From positions 930,001 to 994,000 of the forward strand of contig CAVORD010000001.1 in NCBI GenBank assembly GCA_963698535.1: DNA of 64,000 bases, read 5' to 3'. The notes beneath the pieces were generated by a model that saw only the letters and a program-made list of their open reading frames with translations, had not been told where the DNA came from and made no database searches. How positions within the stretch are numbered: the first letter of the stretch is position 1; each line of letters begins with the position of its first letter. The position numbers and the translations under genes are program-made. This stretch comes from CAVORD01 sp963698535 (GTDB lineage: Bacteria > Bacteroidota > Bacteroidia > Bacteroidales > VadinHA17). Positions 8,639 to 18,417 of this stretch are shown in pieces.

Positions 8639-8691
8639 TTTGGGGTCAACCCCAAATTACAAATACCCACCCCAAGCCCCTCCCAGGAGGG
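8639..8691. repeat. Two adjacent palindromes, REP-like intergenic element
   Basis: Between cutC and recQ lie a hairpin TTTGGGG-TCAA-CCCCAAA (8639-8656) and a second palindrome CCCTCC-CA-GGAGGG (8678-8691), joined by C-rich sequence. No T-run follows either stem, so they are not ordinary rho-independent terminators, though they could stabilise the recQ 3' end. The C-rich core with a CCCTCC/GGAGGG palindrome looks like the dispersed intergenic repeats of many Bacteroidota genomes. Confidence 0.45.
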
Positions 8692-8723
8692 TATTCTCCA
8701 CTACCCATGCCATTCTCTGCTCC

Positions 8724-10659
8724 TCACTTCCCGCTCCACAGGTAGTTGCCGGCATCGTCGGTTATTATCTTGCTATGGTCGAGGAGGTACCTGAGGACGC
8801 GAACCACCTTCTCTTCCTGGTAATCTACCTTTGGCAACTATCTCATCGGGAGGCATCGATCCTATTCCAAGTGCTGCCTTTATACCCTCAAGGATGAGAT
8901 CGAATTCATACTTACTCAAATCCAGCTCATTCCTGGCTTTGCACACATCACACAGTCCACACCTGTCGGCCGACTCACCGAAATAGTCGAGCAGCATTAC
9001 CGACCTGCATTTGGTCGTTGATTCTGCATATTCTATCACATTTTCCAGTCTCGTAACATACCTCTCCTTTACCCTTGTGTAGTTGTCGGCGGAAATATGA
9101 AGTGCCTTCCTTTCCAGCCTCTGTTCCGTAAAGATTATAAGAGGACATCTTTTCCCGGGAATGTAGCTTATTACGCCCTGTGCCGACAATCTGACAAGGT
9201 ATTGATATACAGCATCTCTCTTTATCCCTGCCTTATCGGCCAGACTCTCTTCGTTTACAGCGACATATTGGGTAAAGAATCCTGAATATGAGCGTAACAG
9301 GAGTTTGATAAAGCTGTCGAAGCTGGCATTCGCAACCTGAAATTTGTAGAGATCGTCCCGCGCCATCTTGAAATGTATTCTGGAGGGGTTATTTATCTCT
9401 TCAGTGAACTCGAGATAACCTTCCCTCTGCAGGAATACCAAACTGTTATATGTCTCCTGTATTGAAAGTCTGAACCGTGAGATGAATTCGTTAAGGTTGA
9501 AGTCGTAAACGCTGTTTTTACCACTGCCCACCGGTATCTCAAAGTAGTTACACAGCGATTCATATACGTCGAGGATACGATCAGGGGCCGGAAATCTGAT
9601 CCTCACCGAATCGAGCAACTTTTTCTTCTCCGATGGGGAGTATAGCAGAACAGCAGAAGCAGGTTTCTCATCCCTGCCAACCCTTCCGCTCTCCTGAAAG
9701 TAAGCTTCAAGGGAGTCGGGTATATCCCAATGGATGACAAATCTTACATCTGCCTTGTCTATACCCATTCCGAAGGCATTTGTGGCTACAATAACCCTTG
9801 TGCCTCCTGCCGACCACTCCTTTTGTTTTTTATCCCTCAGTTCATGTGACAGGCCGGCATGATAGAAATCGGCTGATATCTTATTGCTTACCAGCATTTC
9901 TGCCACCTCCTTGGCTCTGTTCCTGCTTTTAACATAAACTATTCCTGACCCCCGGGCCTGGGAGATAGTCTTTACAAGATACCCAGCCTTATCGGCTGTG
10001 CTTCTTACAAGGTATGAGATATTCTTACGCTCAAAGCTGGTTTTCAGCTCATTAGGCTCCTTAAATAAGAGCCTTTTCATAATATCGTCTGCCACTCTGG
10101 GCGTTGCACTGGCAGTTAGAGCAAGCACCGGTGTTTCCGGGGCAAGAAGCTCGCGCAGCTCAGCGATTCTCAGGTATGAGGGTCTGAAATCATAGCCCCA
10201 CTGACTTATACAATGGGCTTCATCCACAGCCAGGATACTTATGTTCATAGCCTGGACCTTAGCTTTGAAGAGGTCGGTCCCTATCCTTTCAGGTGAGACA
10301 TAAAGGAACTTGAAGTCACCATAGATGCAGTTGTCGAGTGCAACAATAACCTCTTCTCTGGTCATTCCTGAATAGACAGCCAGGGCTTTTATATCCATTG
10401 CTACCAGTCTAGCCACCTGCTCCTTCATCAGAGCCACAAGTGGTGATATAACGAGGCATATCCCATCCACGGCAAGTGCCGGAACCTGGAAGGTGACAGA
10501 CTTACCTCCTCCTGTGGGCATCAGGGCAAGGGTATCCTTTCCTGATGAGATACTCTTTATCACCTCCTCCTGCAGCGGACGGAATGAGCCATATCCCCAA
10601 TATTTGGTCAGAATCTTTTGGAAAATATCACTGTCGGCCATCCGCGGAGCATTTTGCAA
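8724..10659 (-). CDS. recQ: RecQ family ATP-dependent DNA helicase (C-terminal frame disruption)
   Basis: A 3'-5' DNA helicase for recombination and replication-fork repair. It shows the zero motif FRPLQEEVI, Walker A MPTGGGKSVTFQ, DEAH in LAVDEAHCISQWGYDFRPSY, motif VI QESGRVGRDEKP, and a zinc-binding region with CRSVMLLDYFGE...CGLCDVC. A winged-helix region lies near residues 430-500. The called frame ends at 8773 with an unlikely Arg/Pro-rich tail. Dropping one G of the pair at 8828-8829 restores VDYQEEKVVRVLRYLLDHSK and an end of NYLWSGK at 8724, giving about 644 residues. The start may be 10659 or the ATG at 10641. Confidence 0.93.
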
Positions 10660-10816
10660 GTTGAACCATAATCAAAAATAGTAAAAAGAATTAATCCATG
10701 TAATTAATTTTCAGAGTGTCGCGGGTTAATTAAGGAGTCACTTTCTATCAATACATTTTATTCACCGATAGCGTTTTTTTTTGTAATTTGCGCCTGCAAA
10801 TTCAAACCATACGAAC

Positions 10817-12298
10817 ATGTCATTTTTTGAGGATAAAATACTTTATGAAGGATTAACTTTTGATGATGTCCTTCTGGTCCCCTCCTACTCTGAAGTAATG
10901 CCGAGGGATGTCAGCACCATAACCCGGTTTTCCAGGAATATAATCCTTAACACACCAATTGTGTCAGCTGCCATGGATACGGTAACTGAGGCAGAGATGG
11001 CTATTGCTATAGCCAGAGAAGGGGGTATAGGTGTCATTCACAAGAACATGTCGCACGAGATGCAGGCATCGCATGTGAAAAGGGTAAAACGTGCCGAGAA
11101 TGTGATGATCTACGATCCTGTAACTATTAAGTCGCATGCTACTGTCGGAGATGCTGTCAGTCTCATGAGGGAGTTCAAGATCGGTGGTATACCGGTTGTT
11201 GATGACAACTCAATGTTACTGGGTATAGTAACCAACAGAGACCTGAGATTTGAGAACAACCCCAGGAAGAAAATCACTGAGGTGATGACACGACAGCTAA
11301 TTACCACCGACCAGAACACCGACCTGGCTTCTGCAGCAATGATACTTCAGAAGCATAAGATAGAGAAGCTGCCTATTATTGACGGTGAAGGAAAGCTCAG
11401 GGGACTGATAACCTACAAAGATATCACCAAGACCAAGGACAGGCCCAATTCATGCAAAGATAATAAGGGAAGGTTACGTGTGGCAGCAGCAATAGGTATA
11501 GCAGCCGACACGTTAGAGAGAGCAGAGGCTCTGGTAAGCGCAGGAGCCGACGCTCTGGTTATCGACACTGCTCATGGTCATACCAAAGGTGTCATTACCA
11601 TACTCCGTGAGATCAGAAAAGCATATCCTTCGGTTGAGATAGTTGTTGGTAACATTGGTACGGCTGAAGCTGCAAAAATGCTTGTCAGCGAAGGAGCCGA
11701 CGGAGTTAAGGTTGGAATAGGCCCCGGATCGATCTGTACCACAAGGGTCATTGCGGGTGTGGGCGTACCGCAGTTGTCGGCCATCCACAGTGTGGCAAAA
11801 GCACTTGAGGGTTCAGGCATACCAGTTATCGCCGATGGCGGGATACGATATTCAGGCGATATAGTCAAGGCACTTGCCTCGGGTGCTGATTCAATAATGG
11901 CTGGATCACTTTTTGCAGGTGTGGAAGAGTCACCCGGAGAGACCATCATTTTCAGCGGACGAAAGTTCAAATCATACAGAGGAATGGGCTCCATCGAGGC
12001 CATGCAGCAAGGCTCAAAAGACAGGTACTTCCAGGATGTGGAAGACGACATGGGCAAACTGGTGCCGGAAGGGATAGCAGCAAGGGTTCCATTTAAAGGA
12101 TCGCTGTCGGAAGTAATATTCCAGTTACTTGGTGGCTTACGTGCCGGAATGGGTTACTGCGGAGCACCTACCATTGAGGATCTTAAGAAAAATGCGAAAT
12201 TTGTGAGGATCACAAACTCGGGTATTATTGAGAGTCATCCTCACGATGTCACTATAACCAGGGAAGCCCCTAACTACAGCAGAAAAGGTGTTGAATAA
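10817..12298 (+). CDS. guaB: Inosine-5'-monophosphate dehydrogenase
   Basis: Oxidises IMP to XMP with NAD+, the committed step of GMP synthesis. The 493 residues show the N-terminal TIM-barrel start (LTFDDVLLVPSYSEVMPRDV), two CBS domains inserted at about residues 95-210, and the catalytic loop GIGPGSICTTR with nucleophile C307. The flap follows (GKLVPEGIAARVPFKG, then GGLRAGMGYCGAPTIEDL). Length is standard. The start MSFFEDKILYEGLTF is typical, and a near-match to the phylum's -7 box lies about 30 bases upstream. It is followed after 11 bases by a parvulin gene, so it may be the first gene of a transcript running to the OstA-like gene. Confidence 0.98.
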   Translation: MSFFEDKILYEGLTFDDVLLVPSYSEVMPRDVSTITRFSRNIILNTPIVSAAMDTVTEAEMAIAIAREGGIGVIHKNMSHEMQASHVKRVKRAENVMIYDPVTIKSHATVGDAVSLMREFKIGGIPVVDDNSMLLGIVTNRDLRFENNPRKKITEVMTRQLITTDQNTDLASAAMILQKHKIEKLPIIDGEGKLRGLITYKDITKTKDRPNSCKDNKGRLRVAAAIGIAADTLERAEALVSAGADALVIDTAHGHTKGVITILREIRKAYPSVEIVVGNIGTAEAAKMLVSEGADGVKVGIGPGSICTTRVIAGVGVPQLSAIHSVAKALEGSGIPVIADGGIRYSGDIVKALASGADSIMAGSLFAGVEESPGETIIFSGRKFKSYRGMGSIEAMQQGSKDRYFQDVEDDMGKLVPEGIAARVPFKGSLSEVIFQLLGGLRAGMGYCGAPTIEDLKKNAKFVRITNSGIIESHPHDVTITREAPNYSRKGVE

Positions 12299-12309
12299 TT
12301 AAAATAATA

Positions 12310-14262
12310 ATGAGATATATACTCTTTATACTCACAGCTTCACTACTGTTTCCGGTATCACCGGCATTCGCTCAGACAGGCGATGTAAGAGTATTGTTGA
12401 CCGTTGACAGGCATGAGACCACGGTTGATGAATTTATGTGGATGTATAATAAAAACAATAATGGCGACAGTAAGATGTCATTGGAGGATTATCTCGACGG
12501 ATTCATCAACTTCAGGCTCAAGGTGGCAGCTGCTGCCAGGGCAGGCATTGATACTACAAGGGCTTTTAAAGATGAGCTTAGAGGATACAGAACACTTCTT
12601 GCAAGGAGTTACCTCACCGATGAGACTGTCAAAGAGAAGCTTATCGGGGAGGCCTATAAGAAATCCCTGACAGAGGTTAATGCAAGTCATATTCTCGTTA
12701 CTCTGTCGCCCCAGGCATCTCCGGCAGATACCATGGCCGCATGGGACAGGATAATGAATATCAGAATGAGACTTATTGCCGGTGAACCTTTTGATGAGGT
12801 AGCAAGAGGCAGCTCCGATGACCCCTCAGTGGTAATGAATGGCGGCAACCTGGGATATTTTACTCTTTTTCAGTTAAATACCGACTTTGAGGCGGCTGCA
12901 TACCGACAAAAACCAGGAGTTTTGTCGATGCCCGTAAGGACACCCTTCGGCTATCACCTTATACTGGTTAACTCAAGGAGGAATGCTGCAGGTAGATTCA
13001 AGACAGCCCACATTATGAAGATTATCCCTCCCGGGGCGCCACTTTCTGTTGAAGAGAAGGCTAAGAAGGAGATTGATTCTTTATACGCACTCCTTAAAGG
13101 AGGAGCTAACTTTGAAGATATCGCAAGAAATGCTTCAGACCACAAGGAGTCCGCTGTCAACGGTGGAGAGCTGCCCTGGTTCGGTACCGGAGAGATGATT
13201 AAGGAATATGCCGACCCTGTAGCTGAATTGAAGAAAAATGGTGATTACACTGCTCCTGTTAGAAGCTATTATGGCTATCACATCATAAAAAGGCTCGATC
13301 ACAAGCCTCATCCTCCCATCGATGAGTTAAGAAGTTTTATTGAGGTCCGTCTGGGAGAGAATCTTATAACCACTGAAGGTCGCCGCTCTCTGGCCGAAAA
13401 ACTGAAGAAAGAGTATAATTATAAACTTAACCGCGAATCGTACGATTGGTTTGCCTCTTCGGTAACAGCACCGGTACTTGCAGGCGATTCATGCCTCTCA
13501 ACCGCTGATGTACCATCAGGATTTATATTCTCTTTCGCAGGGGGGAGAACGACTAACAGTGATTTTGCCAGATATTTGTGCAACAGAAGAAAATATTCCG
13601 ATTCAGAGGTAGCCATCTCAAACCTTAGGGAGGCTGTTGACGAGGTCGCTACTGAGAAGCTTCTGGAGTATGAAGACAAGAACCTTGAAAAGAAATACCC
13701 CTCATTCAGGTATCTCGTAAATGAGTTTCATGATGGCATAATGCTTTTCGAGATAACACAGGAAAAGGTATGGCATAAAGCACAGAACGACACAGCTGCT
13801 CTGCTGGAATATTACAATAATAACAGGAAAAAGTACCTGTTGGCAGACAGGTTAGAGGGGATAATGGTAACGCCCGGACCAAAACTTAAGGTGAAAAAGG
13901 TTCAAAGGGCAATAGGCAGAATATCTGATAAGAGTGATGCTGAAAATCAACTTATGATGATTTTCGGAGATGATCCTAAAAAGGGGATCTCAATAACCGA
14001 AATGAAGTATACCAAAGGTGAAGATACAATTCCTGAATTCATCAGATGGAGCGAAGGAACTTACACAGGGAAATCCAATGGCGTGAATTCGCTCTTTTTA
14101 GTCCGGAATATCGTGAAAGATAAAATAAAGCCATTTGATGAAGTTCAGGGACTGGTAATTTCTGCTTACCAGGAATTGCTCGAAAGAGATTGGATAGAGC
14201 AATTAAAAAAGGAATACATCGTTAAAGTAAACAATACTATCCTTGAGGAGTTAAAAAAATGA
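12310..14262 (+). CDS. Periplasmic peptidyl-prolyl isomerase with two parvulin domains
   Basis: A 650-residue exported foldase. A signal peptide (MRYILFILTASLLFPVSPAFAQ) is followed by a helical SurA_N-like region, then two parvulin rotamase domains: residues about 123-223 (NASHILVTLSP ... TPFGYHLILVNSR) and 230-330 (TAHIMKIIPPG ... SYYGYHIIKRLDH). A long C-terminal region of about 320 residues has no domain I recognise and may hold further chaperone helices. It should assist outer-membrane protein folding in the periplasm. Its stop overlaps the start of the next gene (ATGAG), and two more SurA-like genes follow, so this is a dedicated folding-factor operon. Confidence 0.93.
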   Translation: MRYILFILTASLLFPVSPAFAQTGDVRVLLTVDRHETTVDEFMWMYNKNNNGDSKMSLEDYLDGFINFRLKVAAAARAGIDTTRAFKDELRGYRTLLARSYLTDETVKEKLIGEAYKKSLTEVNASHILVTLSPQASPADTMAAWDRIMNIRMRLIAGEPFDEVARGSSDDPSVVMNGGNLGYFTLFQLNTDFEAAAYRQKPGVLSMPVRTPFGYHLILVNSRRNAAGRFKTAHIMKIIPPGAPLSVEEKAKKEIDSLYALLKGGANFEDIARNASDHKESAVNGGELPWFGTGEMIKEYADPVAELKKNGDYTAPVRSYYGYHIIKRLDHKPHPPIDELRSFIEVRLGENLITTEGRRSLAEKLKKEYNYKLNRESYDWFASSVTAPVLAGDSCLSTADVPSGFIFSFAGGRTTNSDFARYLCNRRKYSDSEVAISNLREAVDEVATEKLLEYEDKNLEKKYPSFRYLVNEFHDGIMLFEITQEKVWHKAQNDTAALLEYYNNNRKKYLLADRLEGIMVTPGPKLKVKKVQRAIGRISDKSDAENQLMMIFGDDPKKGISITEMKYTKGEDTIPEFIRWSEGTYTGKSNGVNSLFLVRNIVKDKIKPFDEVQGLVISAYQELLERDWIEQLKKEYIVKVNNTILEELKK

Positions 14263-15107
14263 GAAATCTGCTTTTACTGCTGTCAATGTTGCTCCTGATC
14301 AACGGCTGCGGAAAATACAAAGGTGAGGCAAACAGGATACCTGTGGCAAAAATAGGTGATAAGATCCTCTATTATGACCAGATACCGAAACTGGTCCAGC
14401 AGGGTACTTCCATTGCAGACAGCACTGCCATTATCAGGAACTATATCAACAAGTGGGTAAAAAAGGAGGTAGTCTACCTCAAAGCGGAGGAGAACCTCTC
14501 TGATGAATATAAAGCGGAGATCAACAGGCAGCTGGAGGAGACCAAGGCGAATCTTATGATCTACCATTATCATCAGCAGATGATGGTCCAGAAAATGGAT
14601 ACTGTAGTTTCAGACAACGAGATCTATACCTACTTCAGCAATAACGAATCAAGTTTCATTCTTACCAATAACATCGTAAAAGCTCTCTTTATAAAGGTTC
14701 CGGCGGAGGCTCCGAATCTCGACAAGGTAAGATCATGGATCAGATCGTCATCAAACGCTGACCTTAACCAGCTTGAGAGCTACTGCTACCAGTTTGCAGT
14801 TAAATATGATGATTCCGATGAGGAATGGATAGCCTTCAATGTTCTTCAGAGAGAACTGCCGGGATACATAGATAATCAGGAGAATTTTCTCAGAAGAACT
14901 GAATACTATGAGACTTCCGACAATAATTTTGTTTACTTTGTCCACCTTCGCGACTACAGGTTAAGGAATGCTCTCTCTCCTATCGAATACGTTAAGGATG
15001 AGATAAAAAGTATTATCCTGAATAACAGGAGAATAGAATATCTGGAAAAGCTTGAAGGAGGGATTTATAATGAAGCTGTCAAAAGCGGTTTATTTAAGAT
15101 TTATTAA
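14259..15107 (+). CDS. SurA-N-like chaperone lipoprotein
   Basis: A 282-residue lipoprotein: MRNLLLLLSMLLLINGC gives a lipobox with C17. The mature part begins IPVAKIGDKILYYDQIPKLV, the short strand-helix opening of SurA/PrsA-type chaperones. A helical region (TKANLMIYHYHQQMMVQ) and a second segment (VSDNEIYTYFSNNESSFIL) match the SurA_N domain. A canonical parvulin domain is not visible, so it may act as a chaperone rather than an isomerase. It overlaps the preceding parvulin gene by 4 bases and ends 7 bases before the chosen surA start. Confidence 0.8.
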   Translation: MRNLLLLLSMLLLINGCGKYKGEANRIPVAKIGDKILYYDQIPKLVQQGTSIADSTAIIRNYINKWVKKEVVYLKAEENLSDEYKAEINRQLEETKANLMIYHYHQQMMVQKMDTVVSDNEIYTYFSNNESSFILTNNIVKALFIKVPAEAPNLDKVRSWIRSSSNADLNQLESYCYQFAVKYDDSDEEWIAFNVLQRELPGYIDNQENFLRRTEYYETSDNNFVYFVHLRDYRLRNALSPIEYVKDEIKSIILNNRRIEYLEKLEGGIYNEAVKSGLFKIY

Positions 15108-15114
15108 TTTTTTT

Positions 15115-16471
15115 ATGAATAAAAGAAGTATTGTTTCTGTCTTCGTTTTCTTAATGATCGTATTAGCGGGTAAAGTATCCGGACAGAAGGTTGTGGAATC
15201 GGTAGTGGGTATTGTTGGAAATGATGTTATCTATCTTTCCGAAGTTGAAAGCCAGGTGCTTCAACAGAAGAGTATGGGTGACAGGACGCCAATACCCGAT
15301 TTGAGGTGTCGCATTTATGAGGATCTTTTAGTACAGAAGCTTTTCCTCGATCAGGCCAGAATAGATTCACTTTTTGTTTCTGATGAGAACGTTGAAAATG
15401 ATCTCAATATGAGGTTAAACAATTTCATACGGACCGCCGGCAGCGAGCAGAAACTGGAGGAGTACTTTAATAAAAGTATGATCGAGATACGACGTGATCT
15501 CAGAAAGGTGATAAAGAGCCAGCTCCTGACGAGAGAGATGCAGGGCAATATTGCTTCAGGTATTTCTGTTACACCGGGTGATGTGAGAAGGTTTTACAAT
15601 GCCCTTCCCGTTGACTCTTTGCCCCTTGTAGGTGCGAAGGTTGAGATAAGCATAATTCAGGCAACACCACCGGATATGGATGAAAGCAAGATCGCAGCCA
15701 GGCAAAAGCTACTCGACCTGCGAAGCCGCATTCTTGCAGGTGAGAGTTTTTCTGCATTGGCGATACTATACTCCGAAGACCCCGGAAGCGCTCCCAAAGG
15801 CGGAGAGATAGGTTTTCTGACAAGGGAAGAATTAACAAAGCCATACGCCGACGCCGCATGGAGCCTAAATAAAAATACTGTATCAAGAGTTATCGAATCG
15901 GAATTCGGTTTTCACATTATCCAGCTAATAGACAGGCGTGGTGAGATGGTAAACACCCGGCATATACTTGTCAAACCCAAAGTGACTGTAGATCAAACAA
16001 TAAGAGCGAGTGCCCGTCTTGACAGTATAAGTGATCTTATCAAGAAAGGACTCTATAACATTTGCCAATGCAGCACTCTATTTAAGCACAGACAAAGAGA
16101 CCAGACTTAATGGTGGAAAAATGGTCAAGGAAGATCCTTCAGAGCGAGTTAACCTGTTCGCTCTTGATGAATTGCCCAAGGAGTTGTATGAGGTTGTAAG
16201 AAAGCTCAAGGTTGGGGAGATATCAGCTCCTTTCCGCACTACCGACAGCAAAGGAAATACTGTATTCCGTATTGTAAGACTTGATTCTGAAATTCCTGCC
16301 CACAGGGTTAATCTGAAAGATGATTACCAGGAACTCTACAATTCAGCACTTCTCAGGAAACAAAACAGTGTTTATGAGGGTTGGATAACACGTAAAATGG
16401 CCACTACCTATATCAAGATCAGTGACGAGTATAAAAGCTGCTCCTTTGTAAATAAGGGCTGGCTTAAATAA
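15115..16471 (+). CDS. surA: SurA-type peptidyl-prolyl isomerase (frame disrupted)
   Basis: Periplasmic chaperone/isomerase for outer membrane proteins. The chosen start, 15115, gives MNKRSIVSVFVFLMIVLAGK with a signal peptide ending SGQ; the open frame back to 15052 would overlap the previous gene. A SurA_N region (VVGIVGNDVIYLSEVESQV) is followed by parvulin 1 at about residues 175-275 (SEDPGSAPKGGEIGFL ... EFGFHIIQLIDRRG). Parvulin 2 starts at TRHILVKPK. Its frame breaks at the GG pair 16048-16049; removing one G joins DSISDLIKK to DSITFANAALYLSTD and gives about 451 residues, ending at 16471. I treat this as an assembly error. Confidence 0.9.
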
Positions 16472-16484
16472 TTGAACTGGTAAA

Positions 16485-18026
16485 ATGCTGTTCAGCGGAA
16501 AGAAATCCATTTTTTTTATCTGTCTGGCAACTTTTTTGTTGTTTCCGTTACAAAGTTCATTGGTATCTGCTCAACAGCAGAAGAAAAGAATAGATATTCT
16601 TCATACCGATCTGCTTGAATCGGATGAAAAGGTGGCAAAAGATCTTAACCGGCTCATCGGAAATGTACAAATGAAGCACAACGACGCCCTTATGTGGTGC
16701 GACAGTGCTTACCACTACAGGGATAAAAACCAGGTCAGAGCCTTCGGTCATGTCAGAATAGAACAGGGAGATACTATTTCTCTGAAGGGAGATTATCTCT
16801 TCTATGATGGAGCCACTGAAATTGCTTTTGTTCAGGGAAGTGTGGAACTGATTGATAGAGAGACACATCTTTATACCGATCGCATTAACTATAATCTGAA
16901 GACCAAAACAGCTGTTTATCAGTCGCTGGCAACCATATTAAATGGTGAGAATACACTTGTCAGTAAAACCGGTGTATACTATGCATCTGAAAAGATCTTT
17001 CATTTCCGCGACAGTGTGAGGGTTAACAACCCCGACTATGTTTTGCGCTCCGATACCATGAAGTATAACACAGTAACGGAGACGGCCTTTTTCTTCGGAC
17101 CCACAGAGATGGAGGGAGACAGTATTTTTGCCCGTTGCGAGTCGGGCTGGTATGATACCAAAAATGAGGTGTCGAGGCTTAAGGTGAGAGCCCTTATCGA
17201 TAATAAGCAGCAAATAATTGAAGGAGACTCCATTGATTATAACAATATTACCGGCAAAGGTCTTGCCATAGGTAACGTAACAATTACCGATACTACCAAC
17301 AATGCTATCGTTAAGGGTGAGTATGCAAATTACACCAAAACACCCGAGGAGTTCCTGTTGACAGATAAGGCCCTATTTATACAAGTCTCATCAGGAGATT
17401 CTCTCTTTATGCATTCCGATACCATCAAGGTTATAACCGTCACCGATACATTAGGCAGAGATTTCAGGATCGTAAAATCATGGTACGGTTGCAGGGTATT
17501 TTCAGATGGACTGCAGGCTGTTTGCGACTCCCTCGCCTACTCTTTTCAGGATTCTGTAATAAGAATGTATTACGATCCGGTGATTTGGTCGGATGAGAAT
17601 CAGCTGACGGCCGACTCAATTGCTCTGTTCACAAAGGACAGGCAGATGGTTAGGATGGAGATGTATAATAACTCTTTTGTTATAAGCCAGGTAGACTCAA
17701 TACGCTATAACCAGATCAAGGGAAAAAACCTGATAGGCAGGTTCCGGGATAATAAAATATACTATCTCCGTATCGACGGTAACGGAGAGACCATCTATTT
17801 TGTGCTTGACGAGGAGGCTCTTGTTGGTGTTAACCAGGCTAAGAGTGCCAGTATTGAAATATATATTGAGGATGGTGAGATAACGGAAATCGTTCAGAAT
17901 CAAAATCCTGACGGGGTTATGGACCCTCCCGGTCTTAAACCACCGACGGCACTCAGGCTCGAGAAGTTCTCCTGGAAGGTTCATCTCCGACCGGCCAGCA
18001 GGTATGATGTTTTTCTTCGCAGATAA
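16485..18026 (+). CDS. OstA-like (LptA/LptD-N superfamily) envelope protein
   Basis: A 513-residue exported protein with a signal peptide ending VSAQ. The body consists of repeated beta-strand blocks of the OstA-like_N type: VRAFGHVRIEQGDTISLKGD, VQGSVELIDRETHLYTDRI, GPTEMEGDSIFARCESGWYD and IIEGDSIDYNNITGKGLAIG. This is the beta-jellyroll module that carries LPS across the periplasm. In Bacteroidota such proteins are thought to serve lipopolysaccharide transport, but the exact role of this longer form is not established. It follows surA by 13 bases and closes the folding/LPS gene cluster; a terminator lies downstream. Confidence 0.85.
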   Translation: MLFSGKKSIFFICLATFLLFPLQSSLVSAQQQKKRIDILHTDLLESDEKVAKDLNRLIGNVQMKHNDALMWCDSAYHYRDKNQVRAFGHVRIEQGDTISLKGDYLFYDGATEIAFVQGSVELIDRETHLYTDRINYNLKTKTAVYQSLATILNGENTLVSKTGVYYASEKIFHFRDSVRVNNPDYVLRSDTMKYNTVTETAFFFGPTEMEGDSIFARCESGWYDTKNEVSRLKVRALIDNKQQIIEGDSIDYNNITGKGLAIGNVTITDTTNNAIVKGEYANYTKTPEEFLLTDKALFIQVSSGDSLFMHSDTIKVITVTDTLGRDFRIVKSWYGCRVFSDGLQAVCDSLAYSFQDSVIRMYYDPVIWSDENQLTADSIALFTKDRQMVRMEMYNNSFVISQVDSIRYNQIKGKNLIGRFRDNKIYYLRIDGNGETIYFVLDEEALVGVNQAKSASIEIYIEDGEITEIVQNQNPDGVMDPPGLKPPTALRLEKFSWKVHLRPASRYDVFLRR

Positions 18027-18051
18027 GGGGAAGAGGCTTCCCGGAAATAAA

Positions 18052-18082
18052 ATAGCCGTCAAATCTGACGGCTATCAAAAAA
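18052..18082 (-). terminator. Hairpin terminator for the DUF2795 gene
   Basis: The perfect stem ATAGCCGTCA / TGACGGCTAT spans 18052-18075 with an AATC loop. On the minus strand it is followed by TTTATTT, the tail expected for a rho-independent terminator reading leftwards. On the plus strand it is followed by an A-run, so it may also slow transcription from the OstA-like gene. Confidence 0.75.
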
Positions 18083-18111
18083 ATTATCCTTTCAAAATAG
18101 CTGACCGCTGT

Positions 18112-18333
18112 CTAATACTCATCTTCGTTAAAGAAGAAGTCGTCTTTACTTGGATAATCGGGCCAGATATCTTCTATACTATCGTAAACATCACCTTCAT
18201 CTTCTATTTCCTGAAGATTTTCGATGACTTCCATCGGAGCACCAGACCTTATTGCAAAATCGATAAGTTCATCCTTGGTTGCAGGCCAGGGTGCATCTTC
18301 TAGTTTAGAAGCTAATTCAAGAGTCCAGTACAT
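18112..18333 (-). CDS. DUF2795 domain protein
   Basis: A 73-residue acidic protein: MYWTLELASKLEDAPWPATK, then DELIDFAIRSGAPMEVIENL and an acidic tail. The WPATKDELIDFAIRSGAP pattern, a short helix-turn-helix-like unit, is the DUF2795 signature. Small proteins of this family are common in Bacteroidota. Function is unknown. It precedes no obvious operon partner, and the cobalamin adenosyltransferase upstream on the same strand is 84 bases away. Confidence 0.9.
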   Translation of the reverse strand: MYWTLELASKLEDAPWPATKDELIDFAIRSGAPMEVIENLQEIEDEGDVYDSIEDIWPDYPSKDDFFFNEDEY

Positions 18334-18417
18334 ATTAAAAATAATTTACAAACGCCTTATAAAGTGTGCAAATATAAATTATTTTTAATAGAAAACAAGA
18401 GTAAAAGAGTTTTTTCC

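Noticed and set aside
15052..16471. Programmed ribosomal frameshifting in surA or other split genes
   Set aside because: The sites differ in sequence, strand and shift context, lack slippery heptamers and occur in nine unrelated genes; extra bases in short runs explain all of them.
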